Source: Alkalicoccobacillus porphyridii (lineage in GTDB: Bacteria > Bacillota > Bacilli > Bacillales > Bacillaceae_D). Taken from it: a stretch of DNA of 64,000 bases. Positions 31,262-40,414 of the stretch are shown here, piece after piece; positions within the stretch are counted from its first letter, which is position 1, and each line of letters opens with the position of its first letter. The position numbers and the translations under genes are program-made. A model generated the notes under the pieces. That model saw nothing but the letters and a program-made list of their open reading frames with translations, was not told where the DNA came from and did not search any database. The DNA is taken from positions 248,001-312,000 of the forward strand of contig NZ_VLXZ01000005.1 in NCBI RefSeq assembly GCF_007293315.1, read 5' to 3'.

Positions 31262-31399
31262 ATGAATAAATTTGAAGAAGACGTTCAAAGTAAACGAAAT
31301 GACGCCATCGATTCAGGTGTTGGTTTTGTTGCGTCCTTTGGTTTCTTTGCCACCCTCTTTATCATTGCTTCACTGGTAGATGTATTCAGCCAATTCTAA
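31262..31399 (+). CDS. yqzM: YqzM family small membrane protein
   Basis: A 45-residue protein beginning MNKFEEDVQSKRNDAIDSGV with one C-terminal membrane helix (about 20-41). It corresponds closely to B. subtilis YqzM, encoded at the same place opposite comEC; its role is unknown. GAGGAGG precedes the ATG by about eight bases. A terminator follows. Confidence 0.92.
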   Translation: MNKFEEDVQSKRNDAIDSGVGFVASFGFFATLFIIASLVDVFSQF

Positions 31400-31444
31400 G
31401 TTGATTGGATCATCTTAACCGGACCCTTATATAGTAGGGTTCCT

Positions 31445-31480
31445 AGCTTGTCGATGGATCACCCTTCGACAGGCTTTTTA
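31445..31480 (+). terminator. Terminator after yqzM
   Basis: Arms AGCTTGTCGA and TCGACAGGCT (one G-T pair) around an 11-base loop, followed by TTTTTATG on the plus strand. Confidence 0.75.
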
Positions 31481-31487
31481 TGTTGTA

Positions 31488-33797
31488 TTAAGGATTTTGA
31501 ATAGCCTGTTTAATCCTCCATTCTCCATTATGATATTTAAACTCTACAGCTCCTTGCTGATCCGAACGCCAATAGCTTATCTGACGGCTTTTAAATCGCT
31601 CCAGAATATCTGGATGCGGATGCCCATATCGATTATCTCTTCCGGCAGATATTAAAACCGCTTTTGGGTTTAGCTGATCAAGGAATGGTTCCGATGTAGA
31701 TGTTAAGCTTCCATGGTGACCAGCTTTAAGTATGTCCACCTCTAAGTTTGGATGCATTTCCATTAAATAATTTTCACCCTTTTCCCCGAGATCCCCAGTA
31801 AATAGCCAACTAGTTCCTTCAATATGAGCTAAAAGCACAATTGAACGTTCATTTATGTCATCCTCTTGTATAGATGGATCTGGCGATAAGACTTCAAACG
31901 TATTCGTACCATATGCCCAGCCTGCGCCTTTTCCCACAAAGTGGATCGTTGTTCCTACTTGCTCAAATGCTTGTAGCACTTGTTTTTCATTGTCTTTTTC
32001 TACGGGACCCTTTCCATAAAGAAGCGTATTTACATTCATATACTCTGCCAGCATGAAAGCTCCCCCAATATGATCATGATCCCCATGTGAAAGGATAAGA
32101 TAATCAATCGAAGTAATACCCTTCGCTTTTAAATGTGGCACAACAATGTCTTTACCTGTATCAAATTCATTTCTTCTTCTTTGCCATGGCTCCTCTTGAA
32201 AACGCATCACACCACCCGTATCGATGACGATCACGGCTTCTCTTCTTGGAAGCTCGATGACAAAGCTATCTCCCTGACCTACATCAAGCATGGTAACAGA
32301 AGCGCTCGTTTGAAAATATGGCGCCTTGTCCATTGTCACTAATGGAATTGATAAGACTACTATGGCACGTAGCCACCAGTATTTTATTTGTGATTCCCAC
32401 ATTAGGAGAACGATAACGATACAGAGGTAGAAACCACATATCATCCATATAGCTGGTCTACCTGGCGTATACGTGAGAAGTGCAGGCTGGTTTATTTGAA
32501 GGAGGGCGTTATGAACGGGTGGAACAATGAATTGAAGAGCGTAATAAGGAATATTTAAAAAAGCGGGGAAAAAGAGATCAAACAAACTTGTTAAAAATGA
32601 AGCAGGGAGCACGATCAGAGTAACAAAGGGGATGTAAACAAAGTTTAACGGAATACTAAGGAAGGACCATTCAAAAAAATGGTAAAGAATAAGTGGAAGT
32701 GTCACCAGCTGTGCTATTAAGGTAACAGCGACCATTCTGCTGAGGTAGGATGTACACGCCGTACGAATAGCTTGAGCCGATAATATAAGAGAAAAAGATA
32801 CAAGAAATGAAAGTTGAAAGCCAAGTTGAAACAATACATAGGGCTTCACCATTAAAAACAATAAAAATATCGTCATAATACCAGTAAGCGGCGGAATTCT
32901 TTGCTTTAACCGGAGGCAAAATAAAACAACAAAGCTCATAGCAGCTGCTCTGATGACTGGGGGTGCAGCGCCTGCGATGACTGCATAAAACGGTAAGGCA
33001 ATCATAATGATTTCCATTGCTCTTTCACGAGTAAGTCCTAAGCGAATCAACAGGAATAAAGCGGCTGCACTTAACATACCAACATGTAACCCTGATACGG
33101 CAAGCAAGTGAATGACACCGAGTCTTTGATATGCCATGAGAACATCCTGATCAATAAAATAACGATCTCCATATGTCAGAGCAATAATTAATCCAGATGT
33201 GTTCTCATGATACCTCATCCTTATTTGTTCTATACGATCCATTCGCCAATGATTAAATCGATCTACCCAAGTTCCCGCTCTATTTACACATTCAACTTGG
33301 TCTGAGTGAACGCGATATACCCAATGGATTGATTGCTCATAAAGGTACTTTTGATAATCAAATTGATTAAAGTTTGAAGCCATTCGAGGCGCTTCTAATT
33401 TACCAGAAAATTTGCATGTAAATCCCGGTCTAACCCCTCTCCAAAATGTTTGATCAGATTCATCTTTAAAGTATGAAGTAACCTGCAAAAGCTCTTTATT
33501 TTCCATCTCTCTCATTTGAAATCGGAGTGCGCCACCATCTATTCTCGGAACACCAGTGACTACTCCGATCGTTTCAAATGCTCCTTCTGTCAAACCCGTA
33601 TGATTCGTATATTCTGCATACCAACCACGCAGTGAAAAAAGCAGGAAACATAACATCATAAGGGTTATGCTTCGCTTCATATCTTGTTTTTGAAAAGCAC
33701 AAGAAATAAGTAGAATGACCGCAATCAACCAAAAGGCTACATCATAGCCTTTTATTTGACCCCAAAGTCCTCCTATTGAAGCCACAGCACAAATCAC
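31488..33797 (-). CDS. comEC: DNA internalisation channel ComEC/Rec2
   Basis: Polytopic membrane protein that passes transforming single-stranded DNA into the cytoplasm. Two or three N-terminal helices precede an OB-like external domain (about 90-190), then the competence domain with HLLAVSGLHVGML and many helices, and a C-terminal metallo-beta-lactamase-like domain with ILSHGDHDHIGG and AGHHGS. 769 residues from GTG at 33797. That start is uncertain: the best RBS (AAGGAGGGGA) lies 20 bases away, and the frame stays open a little further upstream. Confidence 0.93.
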   Translation of the reverse strand: MICAVASIGGLWGQIKGYDVAFWLIAVILLISCAFQKQDMKRSITLMMLCFLLFSLRGWYAEYTNHTGLTEGAFETIGVVTGVPRIDGGALRFQMREMENKELLQVTSYFKDESDQTFWRGVRPGFTCKFSGKLEAPRMASNFNQFDYQKYLYEQSIHWVYRVHSDQVECVNRAGTWVDRFNHWRMDRIEQIRMRYHENTSGLIIALTYGDRYFIDQDVLMAYQRLGVIHLLAVSGLHVGMLSAAALFLLIRLGLTRERAMEIIMIALPFYAVIAGAAPPVIRAAAMSFVVLFCLRLKQRIPPLTGIMTIFLLFLMVKPYVLFQLGFQLSFLVSFSLILSAQAIRTACTSYLSRMVAVTLIAQLVTLPLILYHFFEWSFLSIPLNFVYIPFVTLIVLPASFLTSLFDLFFPAFLNIPYYALQFIVPPVHNALLQINQPALLTYTPGRPAIWMICGFYLCIVIVLLMWESQIKYWWLRAIVVLSIPLVTMDKAPYFQTSASVTMLDVGQGDSFVIELPRREAVIVIDTGGVMRFQEEPWQRRRNEFDTGKDIVVPHLKAKGITSIDYLILSHGDHDHIGGAFMLAEYMNVNTLLYGKGPVEKDNEKQVLQAFEQVGTTIHFVGKGAGWAYGTNTFEVLSPDPSIQEDDINERSIVLLAHIEGTSWLFTGDLGEKGENYLMEMHPNLEVDILKAGHHGSLTSTSEPFLDQLNPKAVLISAGRDNRYGHPHPDILERFKSRQISYWRSDQQGAVEFKYHNGEWRIKQAIQNP

Positions 33798-33828
33798 TAA
33801 TTGACGGACGAAAGCCTCTCCCCTCCTT

Positions 33829-34395
33829 TTAAGCTTTAGTATAAATGGATCGAGTCTGTTTAAGTAACTCCTGCATACGTTCTTCCGGAAGGTCCGCCTT
33901 CTCTAATTCTTTTAACAATAAGACGGTAAGATTTAATTTATCTTGATAATGACGATCTAATACAGCCTCATCCAATTCAACTTCTATAAGCTCAACACCT
34001 GCCACCTTAAAAATCTGTTCTGCATAAGGGTTATTTTTATATTCCTTTGCATAATAAACACGTTGAATCCCAGCCTGAATAATTGATTTTGAACAGTGTA
34101 CACATGGAAAGTGAGTGACATATAGCTCTGCCCCCTCTGTTGGAACTCCAAATTTAGCACACTGTAATAAGGCATTAATTTCAGCATGAATGGTGCGTAT
34201 ACAATGATTATCTACTACCATACAGCCATCATCTAAACAATGTGCCTCCCCACTAACGGAGCCATTATAGCCACCCGCAATAATTCGTTTATCCCGTACA
34301 ATCGTTGCCCCTACCATTAGCCTTGGACAAGTACTGCGCATAGATAATAAATGGCTCTGTGCCATAAAGTATTGATCCCATGAAATTCGTTCCAT
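33829..34395 (-). CDS. comEB: ComE operon protein 2 (dCMP deaminase family)
   Basis: Zinc deaminase domain with HAEINALLQC (about 71-80) and PCVHCSKSII (about 99-108), the signature of dCMP deaminases; 188 residues. It may supply dUMP for thymidylate synthesis; it is not required for transformation in B. subtilis. It lies between comEA and comEC as usual. Confidence 0.93.
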   Translation of the reverse strand: MERISWDQYFMAQSHLLSMRSTCPRLMVGATIVRDKRIIAGGYNGSVSGEAHCLDDGCMVVDNHCIRTIHAEINALLQCAKFGVPTEGAELYVTHFPCVHCSKSIIQAGIQRVYYAKEYKNNPYAEQIFKVAGVELIEVELDEAVLDRHYQDKLNLTVLLLKELEKADLPEERMQELLKQTRSIYTKA

Positions 34396-34482
34396 TATGA
34401 GTTACGCTCCTTCGATTTCAACATCCTATCTTTGCTTATCTAGTTTAAAAAGGAACTCCGCTGCCGTCAACCTCCACTCATT

Positions 34483-35121
34483 TTATTTGACAGTAATCTC
34501 ATCCTTTAATTTCTCAAAGGATTTGTCACCAATTCCACTGACGTTTGTTAACTCTTCAATTGTTTGAAAACTGCCATTTTCCTCTCGATACGAAATTATG
34601 GAAGCTGCCTTAGAAGGCCCAATTCCATTTAAAGTAGTAAGCTCGTTTTCTGTCGCTGTATTAATATTCACTAAAGACTGTTGAGCAGATCCTAGACCTG
34701 AATCAAGCTGATTTGTCATATTTATTGAGGCATGAGACTCATCTCCTTCTTCAGGTGCATAGATCAACATCTCGTCGTGTAAAAGCATAGCAAAATTTAT
34801 CTGATTAGAATCTGCTTTCTCTGTAAGTCCTCCAGCAGCGCGAATCGCATCATCTATCCGACTTCCCACCTCTAACGTGTACACACCAGGCATTTGCACA
34901 GCCCCCTTCACATCTACTACGATCTCCTCTAACTGAGTATAAGAGACATACTCTTGCTCGGGAGCTTCTGACTGTTCGTCCAGATTCCAAATTTCCGATT
35001 CTGCATGACCGCCACTCACTTGATTACCATCATTCACTAGCAATAAGAAAAGAATAAGAGCCGTTAATGATGCTACTCCTGCAGCGAGATGAATCCAGTA
35101 GGTTTGAAAGATACGAATCAT
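34483..35121 (-). CDS. comEA: Competence DNA receptor ComEA
   Basis: Membrane-anchored receptor for double-stranded DNA in competence. An N-terminal helix (about 9-30) is followed by an acidic linker, an SLBB-like domain (VVDVKGAVQMPGVYTL near 68-83) and a C-terminal helix-hairpin-helix pair (LNGIGPSKAA and VSGIGDKSFEKL); 212 residues. First gene of the late comE operon; the promoter faces comER. Confidence 0.94.
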   Translation of the reverse strand: MIRIFQTYWIHLAAGVASLTALILFLLLVNDGNQVSGGHAESEIWNLDEQSEAPEQEYVSYTQLEEIVVDVKGAVQMPGVYTLEVGSRIDDAIRAAGGLTEKADSNQINFAMLLHDEMLIYAPEEGDESHASINMTNQLDSGLGSAQQSLVNINTATENELTTLNGIGPSKAASIISYREENGSFQTIEELTNVSGIGDKSFEKLKDEITVK

Positions 35122-35228
35122 TCATTCATCACCTTTCTATAAATTATTCAGCATGTTATCCCATATGAAGCATACGTATAGTGATAATGAAAAAGCTACG
35201 GCATTATGGCAATAGAAAGGAGTAGAAT

Positions 35229-36068
35229 ATGACTCAAATCGGCATCATCGGAACGGGAAGTATGGGAAGGATGTTGGTGGAGGCTTTTATTGAATCAAAT
35301 GCTGTCGAAGAACATCAACTTACCGTATTTAATCGAAGCAAAGAAAAGGTGTTTTTACTAAAAGAAGCTTTTCCAAGAATAAAAACAGCCTTATCTGCGA
35401 AGGAACTAGCCCAACATACAGAGATTGTATTTGTCTGTGTCAAACCTTTTCAGATACCAGATCTGCTCCAAGAGATTAAGGGGAATGTGGATTCTGATAC
35501 ACTTCTAGTATCGATTACAAGTCCTGTAAAAATCGAGAGCATTGAAGACCAAGTCCCGTGTAAAGTGGCCAGAGCCATACCAAGCCTTATCAACCAAACT
35601 CTTTCTGGACCAACATTGCTAAGCTTAGGAGAGCGCTGCTCACCAAAGGACAAGGAACAATTAACTACACTATTAAGCTTTATCTCTCAACCCCTTGAGA
35701 TTAAAGAGGAAATCACAAGGGTTTCATCAGATATCGCTAGCTGCGGCCCTGCTTTTTTCAGTTATCTGACACAATGTTTTATTGATGCTGCCGTTCGCCA
35801 AACGGCCATTTCAGAGGCAGAAGCAACAGAGCTTGCAACAAATATGTTAATTGGACTAGGAAAATTATTTGAGCAGAACCGCTTTACACTTACTACGTTA
35901 CAAGAAAGAATATGTGTACCAGGAGGGATTACCGGAGAAGGCATTGAGGTACTTAGAAATGAAACCGGTGCGATGTTTGACCATTTATTCTTAGCCACCC
36001 ATAGAAAATTTAACAACGAGCAGAAGCATATTGAAGAATCATTTTATAACCAAGGAAGGCTATCGTAG
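35229..36068 (+). CDS. comER: ComER, pyrroline-5-carboxylate reductase-like protein
   Basis: NAD(P)-binding protein of 279 residues with the Rossmann motif GIIGTGSMGRM (4-14) and the P5C-reductase C-terminal block VCVPGGITGEGIEVL. In B. subtilis it is divergent from comEA and has been linked to sporulation entry; enzymatic activity is not established. It starts just after AAAGGAG. Confidence 0.9.
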   Translation: MTQIGIIGTGSMGRMLVEAFIESNAVEEHQLTVFNRSKEKVFLLKEAFPRIKTALSAKELAQHTEIVFVCVKPFQIPDLLQEIKGNVDSDTLLVSITSPVKIESIEDQVPCKVARAIPSLINQTLSGPTLLSLGERCSPKDKEQLTTLLSFISQPLEIKEEITRVSSDIASCGPAFFSYLTQCFIDAAVRQTAISEAEATELATNMLIGLGKLFEQNRFTLTTLQERICVPGGITGEGIEVLRNETGAMFDHLFLATHRKFNNEQKHIEESFYNQGRLS

Positions 36069-36081
36069 ATGATAGCCTTCC
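36054..36081 (+). terminator. Terminator overlapping the comER stop
   Basis: Perfect 11-bp arms GGAAGGCTATC / GATAGCCTTCC with the stop codon in the loop. The T run is short, so efficiency may be moderate. Confidence 0.65.
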
Positions 36082-36116
36082 TTAGTACTTTTCGACAGTG
36101 ATCAACTATATTCCTG

Positions 36117-36860
36117 CTATACTTTAACCGCTTTGAAAAATATTCTCTCACTGTTTTCACATGGCTGCCGAGTAGAAAAATCAGCCGTAACGGCTTCGAC
36201 TTTAAAGCCCGCCTGACTAAGCCAGTCTAGATAATCCGTGACCGGGAACGTACGTTGAAAGTGAATTTCATCAAAACGCTCATAACGGTCATCGGCCATT
36301 TTTGCAAAAAAACTCAGTTCGTGTTCTACACTATCTGCTTCTTCTCCAGCGTAGGATGTCCAAATATATGAAACATCATCGTCTGCATCAGCAAACGTTT
36401 GACCTACAAAGCCTTTATTTATTTTTTGTTGAGAATGAACATCAAATAATAAAAGCCCGCCTGTTACTAATTGATTAGCAAAGGAATGAAAGGCACGCTG
36501 TACCGAAACTGAATCCGGCAAATAGTTTAAGGAATCACAGAAAACCGTGACAAGATCATACTCACCAAGCACCTCAAGATCTGTCATGTCCGCTTCTACA
36601 AGCCATGGATTCCATCCTTTTTTTGATGCTTTATCCTGCGCCATGGCAAGCATCTCTGGTGATAAATCCACGCCAGTGACATTCATCTCCTCTTGCAGAA
36701 GTGACATGAGCAATTCACCTGTTCCACAACCTACATCAAGTAGACGCAAACCTGTTAAATCAGTGCGTTCGCATGATCTCTTAATATAATCGACCCATGA
36801 ATCATATGGCGCCTCTGACATCAGATGATCATAAAGCGCTGCAAATCCTGAATAATTCAT
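36117..36860 (-). CDS. yqeM: SAM-dependent methyltransferase YqeM
   Basis: Class I methyltransferase of 247 residues with the SAM motif LLDVGCGTGELL near 40-51 and VTGVDLSPEML. The substrate is unknown. ATG at 36860 overlaps the cvfB stop (ATGA) and follows AAAGGGG, so a longer in-frame start 24 bases upstream is less likely. Part of the nadD-yqeK-rsfS-cvfB-yqeM run. Confidence 0.9.
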   Translation of the reverse strand: MNYSGFAALYDHLMSEAPYDSWVDYIKRSCERTDLTGLRLLDVGCGTGELLMSLLQEEMNVTGVDLSPEMLAMAQDKASKKGWNPWLVEADMTDLEVLGEYDLVTVFCDSLNYLPDSVSVQRAFHSFANQLVTGGLLLFDVHSQQKINKGFVGQTFADADDDVSYIWTSYAGEEADSVEHELSFFAKMADDRYERFDEIHFQRTFPVTDYLDWLSQAGFKVEAVTADFSTRQPCENSERIFFKAVKV

Positions 36861-37717
36861 TGCTGCCCCTTTAGATACGTCCATCCGTGCCGCTGTTCAA
36901 TTTTACCCTCTTTAATAAGCTTGCCTAATGCTCGTTTGAATGAGGCCTTACTTATGTTAAATGCAGCTTTAATGGATTCGGGTGAAGATTTGTCACCAAA
37001 CGGCATAGAGCCGTTATTTGCTTCTAGATACTCAAGCAATTTAGCTGCATCATCTTTTTGTCTTTCGCTTCTTAATGCTTTTGTGGTGACGTTAATTCTT
37101 CCGTCTTCGCGGACGTAAATAACGCGAGCGCGAATTTTTTCCCCAATTCGATAGGTCCCAATCATTTCATCATCATGCAAAAAAGCAAGGTAGCTCTTAT
37201 CCGTAAAAATAAGTGCTCCTTCATCTGCATAATGATAAATGGTTCCTGAGATATCTTGGTTTAAAACGATCGGATCGGCCTTTTCGGCCAAGCGCTCTAT
37301 TGGAAGCCCTCTAACCAAAACACCCATTAACCGGCCTTTTTTGTCCCAATCAAGCGATACTGGAAGCTTATCTCCGCGAATTGGCCAGTAGATCTCATCG
37401 CCAGGCAACTCATCCATTGAAACAAACAGGTCGCGCTTAATCCCGTTATAAAGAAAGACCCCATGACCTTTCTTAACTTGAATGACTTCAAGCCATGCAA
37501 ATTCATCATTTTTGACAATAGGTGTCTCCATCGTAGCCGATAATCTATTTTGATGATCAAGATATAGAAACACTTCAAGGGTTGATCCAATCTCAAGATC
37601 CCCTTTGGTTTCTCTTGAGTGCAGAAGGATGTCTGTTTTTCCATCTGTAAGGAAATAACCAAAGTCCGCTTTTCTAGCCACGGTTAAAGTAGCCGTTAAT
37701 CCTGGCTTTAGTTCCAT
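36857..37717 (-). CDS. cvfB: S1-domain RNA-binding protein CvfB
   Basis: 286-residue protein of the CvfB/YitL family: tandem S1-like domains (for example KADFGYFLTDGKTDILLHSRE reduced to its core ADFGYFLTDG near 17-26, and GTYRIGEKIRARVIYV near 190) and a C-terminal winged helix. In Staphylococcus this family influences virulence gene expression. In B. subtilis it is encoded elsewhere (yitL); here it is inserted between rsfS and yqeM and overlaps both neighbours by one to four bases. Confidence 0.88.
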   Translation of the reverse strand: MELKPGLTATLTVARKADFGYFLTDGKTDILLHSRETKGDLEIGSTLEVFLYLDHQNRLSATMETPIVKNDEFAWLEVIQVKKGHGVFLYNGIKRDLFVSMDELPGDEIYWPIRGDKLPVSLDWDKKGRLMGVLVRGLPIERLAEKADPIVLNQDISGTIYHYADEGALIFTDKSYLAFLHDDEMIGTYRIGEKIRARVIYVREDGRINVTTKALRSERQKDDAAKLLEYLEANNGSMPFGDKSSPESIKAAFNISKASFKRALGKLIKEGKIEQRHGWTYLKGQQ

Positions 37718-38070
37718 TAACCAAGCACCTTCTCAATTTCAATAGTTGGCGCGTCACCCCAGAGCTTTTCAAGGTTATAATACAAGCGATCATCCTTGTG
37801 AAATACATGAATGACTACGTCTCCTAAATCAAGTAAGACCCAACGCGCTTGATCATAGCCCTCTAGTCTCTGAATTTCTATTCCGCGCTCTTGCACGACT
37901 TTTTTTAATTCAAACGCAATCGCTTGAACTTGTTTTTCTGAATTACCATGACACACTACAAAATAGTCTGCAATGGGAGAAATACCTCTCATATCCAATG
38001 CAACAATGTTCTCTGCACGCTTGTCGTCCACTGCATTAATAGCTAATGTTAATAATTGATTTTCACTCAC
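37717..38070 (-). CDS. rsfS: Ribosome silencing factor RsfS
   Basis: Binds ribosomal protein L14 and blocks subunit joining during starvation. 117 residues, with GISPIADYFVVCHGNSEKQV and DLGDVVIHVFHKDDR typical of the family. It overlaps cvfB by one base and lies six bases after yqeK. Confidence 0.95.
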   Translation of the reverse strand: MSENQLLTLAINAVDDKRAENIVALDMRGISPIADYFVVCHGNSEKQVQAIAFELKKVVQERGIEIQRLEGYDQARWVLLDLGDVVIHVFHKDDRLYYNLEKLWGDAPTIEIEKVLG

Positions 38071-38076
38071 TCGTTA

Positions 38077-38649
38077 TCAATTCTCCCCTCGTTGTTTTCT
38101 TATACTTTCGTTAAACGTTTCCAGCGTTAGTGGATATAAAAGCTGTCTTCTTTTTACTAAAAAAGCAATAGTCTGTTGAAGCATTAGAATAATGGCCTCG
38201 TCCATATTCCTTGTGGCAAGCTCCCTTACTTCATCCACGCCAGGAAATGTTCTGTTAGGCTCAATATAATCAGCCAGAAAAATGATTTTCTCAAGACCAG
38301 ACATCTCAGGTCTACCCGTTGTGTGATAAGTGATAGCATTCAAAACATTTTGGTCAGTTATCCCAATTTCGTGCTCAACATAATAGGCTCCACAGGGTGC
38401 ATGAAGTAATTCAGAGCCATAATCCAATATATCTTTACGGGATAGTTTGTTTTTGACAAGGTCTCTCATTTCGTCTTTATTACGATATTTAGCATAATCA
38501 TGGAAAATAGCCGCTGTTTCCGCCTTCTTACTATCTTCCCCAAACCGCTCTGCAAGTATCATGGCTGTTTCCATTACTCCAACCGTATGTCTATATCTTC
38601 CCTCCGTCAAGTGAGGCTTAACGAGCTTTAGCGCTTGACTTTGTTCCAT
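38077..38649 (-). CDS. yqeK: HD-domain hydrolase YqeK
   Basis: YqeK family HD protein, 190 residues, reported in other bacteria to hydrolyse diadenosine tetraphosphate symmetrically. Motifs are RHTVGVMETAM (H19 region), FHDYAKYR and LHAPCGAYYVEHEIG. ATG at 38649 follows GGAGGTC. The gene overlaps the nadD 3' end by 32 bases, so a longer start that reaches deeper into nadD is rejected. Confidence 0.92.
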   Translation of the reverse strand: MEQSQALKLVKPHLTEGRYRHTVGVMETAMILAERFGEDSKKAETAAIFHDYAKYRNKDEMRDLVKNKLSRKDILDYGSELLHAPCGAYYVEHEIGITDQNVLNAITYHTTGRPEMSGLEKIIFLADYIEPNRTFPGVDEVRELATRNMDEAIILMLQQTIAFLVKRRQLLYPLTLETFNESIRKQRGEN

Positions 38650-39220
38650 ATAGACCTCCTTTTTGAATATAAGAATTAACCGAATCAGGCACCATATAGC
38701 GAACGGGCTTTGAGTCAATTAAACGTTTCCTTATATTAGAAGAAGAAAAATCAACCTGAACAAGATCTAGGTGCCAAATACGGTTCTGATAGGCATGACT
38801 CGCTTCCTTACTACCCGAACGCTGAACACCTATAAATGTAACTAGGTCGAAAATGGTCTCAATGTCCTTCCACTCCTCTAATGACTCCACCATATCCCCA
38901 CCAATAATAAAGTAAAACTGATCATTCGGGTACATTTGTGTAAAATGCTTAACTGTATCCACTGTATAGGATCGCCCCGAACGAGAAAGCTCTACATCAG
39001 ACACCTGAAATCGTTGTTCATCCGCTGTTGCACATTGAAGCATTTCAAACCGCTCTTGACCAGGGGTGACCTCCCGCTCCTTATGTGGAGGAGTCGAAAC
39101 AGGTATAAACCATATTTCATCTAATTGGCACTCAGTCAGCGCTTCCTGTGCAATGAGCATATGCCCGAGATGAGGTGGATCAAATGTCCCACCAAACAAC
39201 CCGATTTTTTTTCCAGACAT
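38618..39220 (-). CDS. nadD: Nicotinate-nucleotide adenylyltransferase
   Basis: Makes deamido-NAD from nicotinate mononucleotide and ATP. The 200-residue protein has GLFGGTFDPPHLGHML (7-22) and the C-terminal SSSNIRKRL motif of nucleotidyltransferases. ATG at 39220 follows GAGAGTG; the in-frame TTG upstream lacks a site. Confidence 0.95.
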   Translation of the reverse strand: MSGKKIGLFGGTFDPPHLGHMLIAQEALTECQLDEIWFIPVSTPPHKEREVTPGQERFEMLQCATADEQRFQVSDVELSRSGRSYTVDTVKHFTQMYPNDQFYFIIGGDMVESLEEWKDIETIFDLVTFIGVQRSGSKEASHAYQNRIWHLDLVQVDFSSSNIRKRLIDSKPVRYMVPDSVNSYIQKGGLYGTKSSAKAR

Positions 39221-39241
39221 AACATTCACTCTCTTCAACAA

Positions 39242-39535
39242 CTATCTTGGCAGCACTAAGCTGGCATTCTCTTTTGATTTTCTATAAAGGATAATGGTAC
39301 TTCCAATAACCTGTACAAGCTTTGCATTTGTTCCTTGTACAATGGTTTCAGCAATTTCTTCTTTATCATATTCACAGTTCTGTAGAACGCTCACTTTTAT
39401 CAATTCACGTGCCTCCAGAGCTTCTTCTATTTGTTTGATCATATTATCATTCGTGCCACCCTTACCCACTTGAAAAATCGGATTCAAGTGATGGGCCTTT
39501 GAACGTAAAAAGCGTTTTTGTTTTCCTGTTAACAT
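39242..39535 (-). CDS. yqeI: CRM-domain RNA-binding protein YqeI
   Basis: 97-residue protein of the YhbY/CRM family, associated with pre-50S ribosomes. It begins MLTGKQKRFLRSKAHHL and carries the GKGG loop (FQVGKGGTND near 21-30). It lies between aroE and nadD as in B. subtilis. Confidence 0.94.
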   Translation of the reverse strand: MLTGKQKRFLRSKAHHLNPIFQVGKGGTNDNMIKQIEEALEARELIKVSVLQNCEYDKEEIAETIVQGTNAKLVQVIGSTIILYRKSKENASLVLPR

Positions 39536-39567
39536 AGTCGACTCCTTTTTTTGTAGCCAGTCATAAT

Positions 39568-40404
39568 TTATTCATGTTTCAATTGTTCAATTACTGATTT
39601 GCGCATAGGTGCCTCTTTAGGAGTAAGACCTGTCCAATGTTGAATGGATAGCACACCTTGATGTACAAACATGCCAATTCCATTCTCTGTATTCGCGCCT
39701 CTTTTTTTAGCTTCTTTTAAAAGCCTAGTCTCTAACGGGTTATAAATCAAATCACTGACAACAGCCTTTGGTGACATTCTTTCAAGAGAGATGGGCATGT
39801 CTTCTATATGTGGGCTCATCCCTACGGACGTCGTATTAATAATAATTGAAAATTCCTCCAATCGTGCAGCAGCTCCCGCTACCGAGGAAGAACCTAAATG
39901 TATGTCACTTTTGGTAAACAATTGGACCAATGCTTCAGCTTTTTTTTCAGTACGATTTGCAATAACCACACTTTCTGGTTGGTGACTTAGGAGAACGGCA
40001 ACAACAGCTCTTGCTGCTCCGCCAGCACCAATAACCAGAACTCGATGCCCGGTCAGTGTGTCTATAGTAGAAAGAAGAGATTGGATATAACCTCTGCCAT
40101 CTGTATTATACCCTTTTAGCTTACCGTTTTGATTGATGATTGTATTAACCGCTCCAATTTGCACAGCTTCTTCATCAATTTCATCCAAGTACTTCATAAC
40201 TTCTACCTTATGGGGGATCGTCACATTGCATCCACTTATATTAGCTGTGCGAATATAACGAACAGCTTCCTCTAGCTTCTCAGGTGTTACATCGTAGGCA
40301 GTATAGGAAGCATCTAGCCCAAGCTGTTCATAAGCTACCTTGTGCATTGTCGGTGACATTGAATGCCCCACTGGATGTCCAAGTAGACCGAATAATTTCG
40401 TCAT
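39568..40404 (-). CDS. aroE: Shikimate dehydrogenase
   Basis: NADPH-dependent reduction of 3-dehydroshikimate in aromatic amino acid synthesis. 278 residues; the substrate motif GLLGHPVGHSMSP (6-18), the catalytic lysine in NVTIPHKVEV and the cofactor motif VIGAGGAARAV are visible. ATG at 40404 follows GAGGTG at six bases; a 45-base longer form has no site. Confidence 0.95.
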   Translation of the reverse strand: MTKLFGLLGHPVGHSMSPTMHKVAYEQLGLDASYTAYDVTPEKLEEAVRYIRTANISGCNVTIPHKVEVMKYLDEIDEEAVQIGAVNTIINQNGKLKGYNTDGRGYIQSLLSTIDTLTGHRVLVIGAGGAARAVVAVLLSHQPESVVIANRTEKKAEALVQLFTKSDIHLGSSSVAGAAARLEEFSIIINTTSVGMSPHIEDMPISLERMSPKAVVSDLIYNPLETRLLKEAKKRGANTENGIGMFVHQGVLSIQHWTGLTPKEAPMRKSVIEQLKHE

Positions 40405-40414
40405 TGTATTCACC

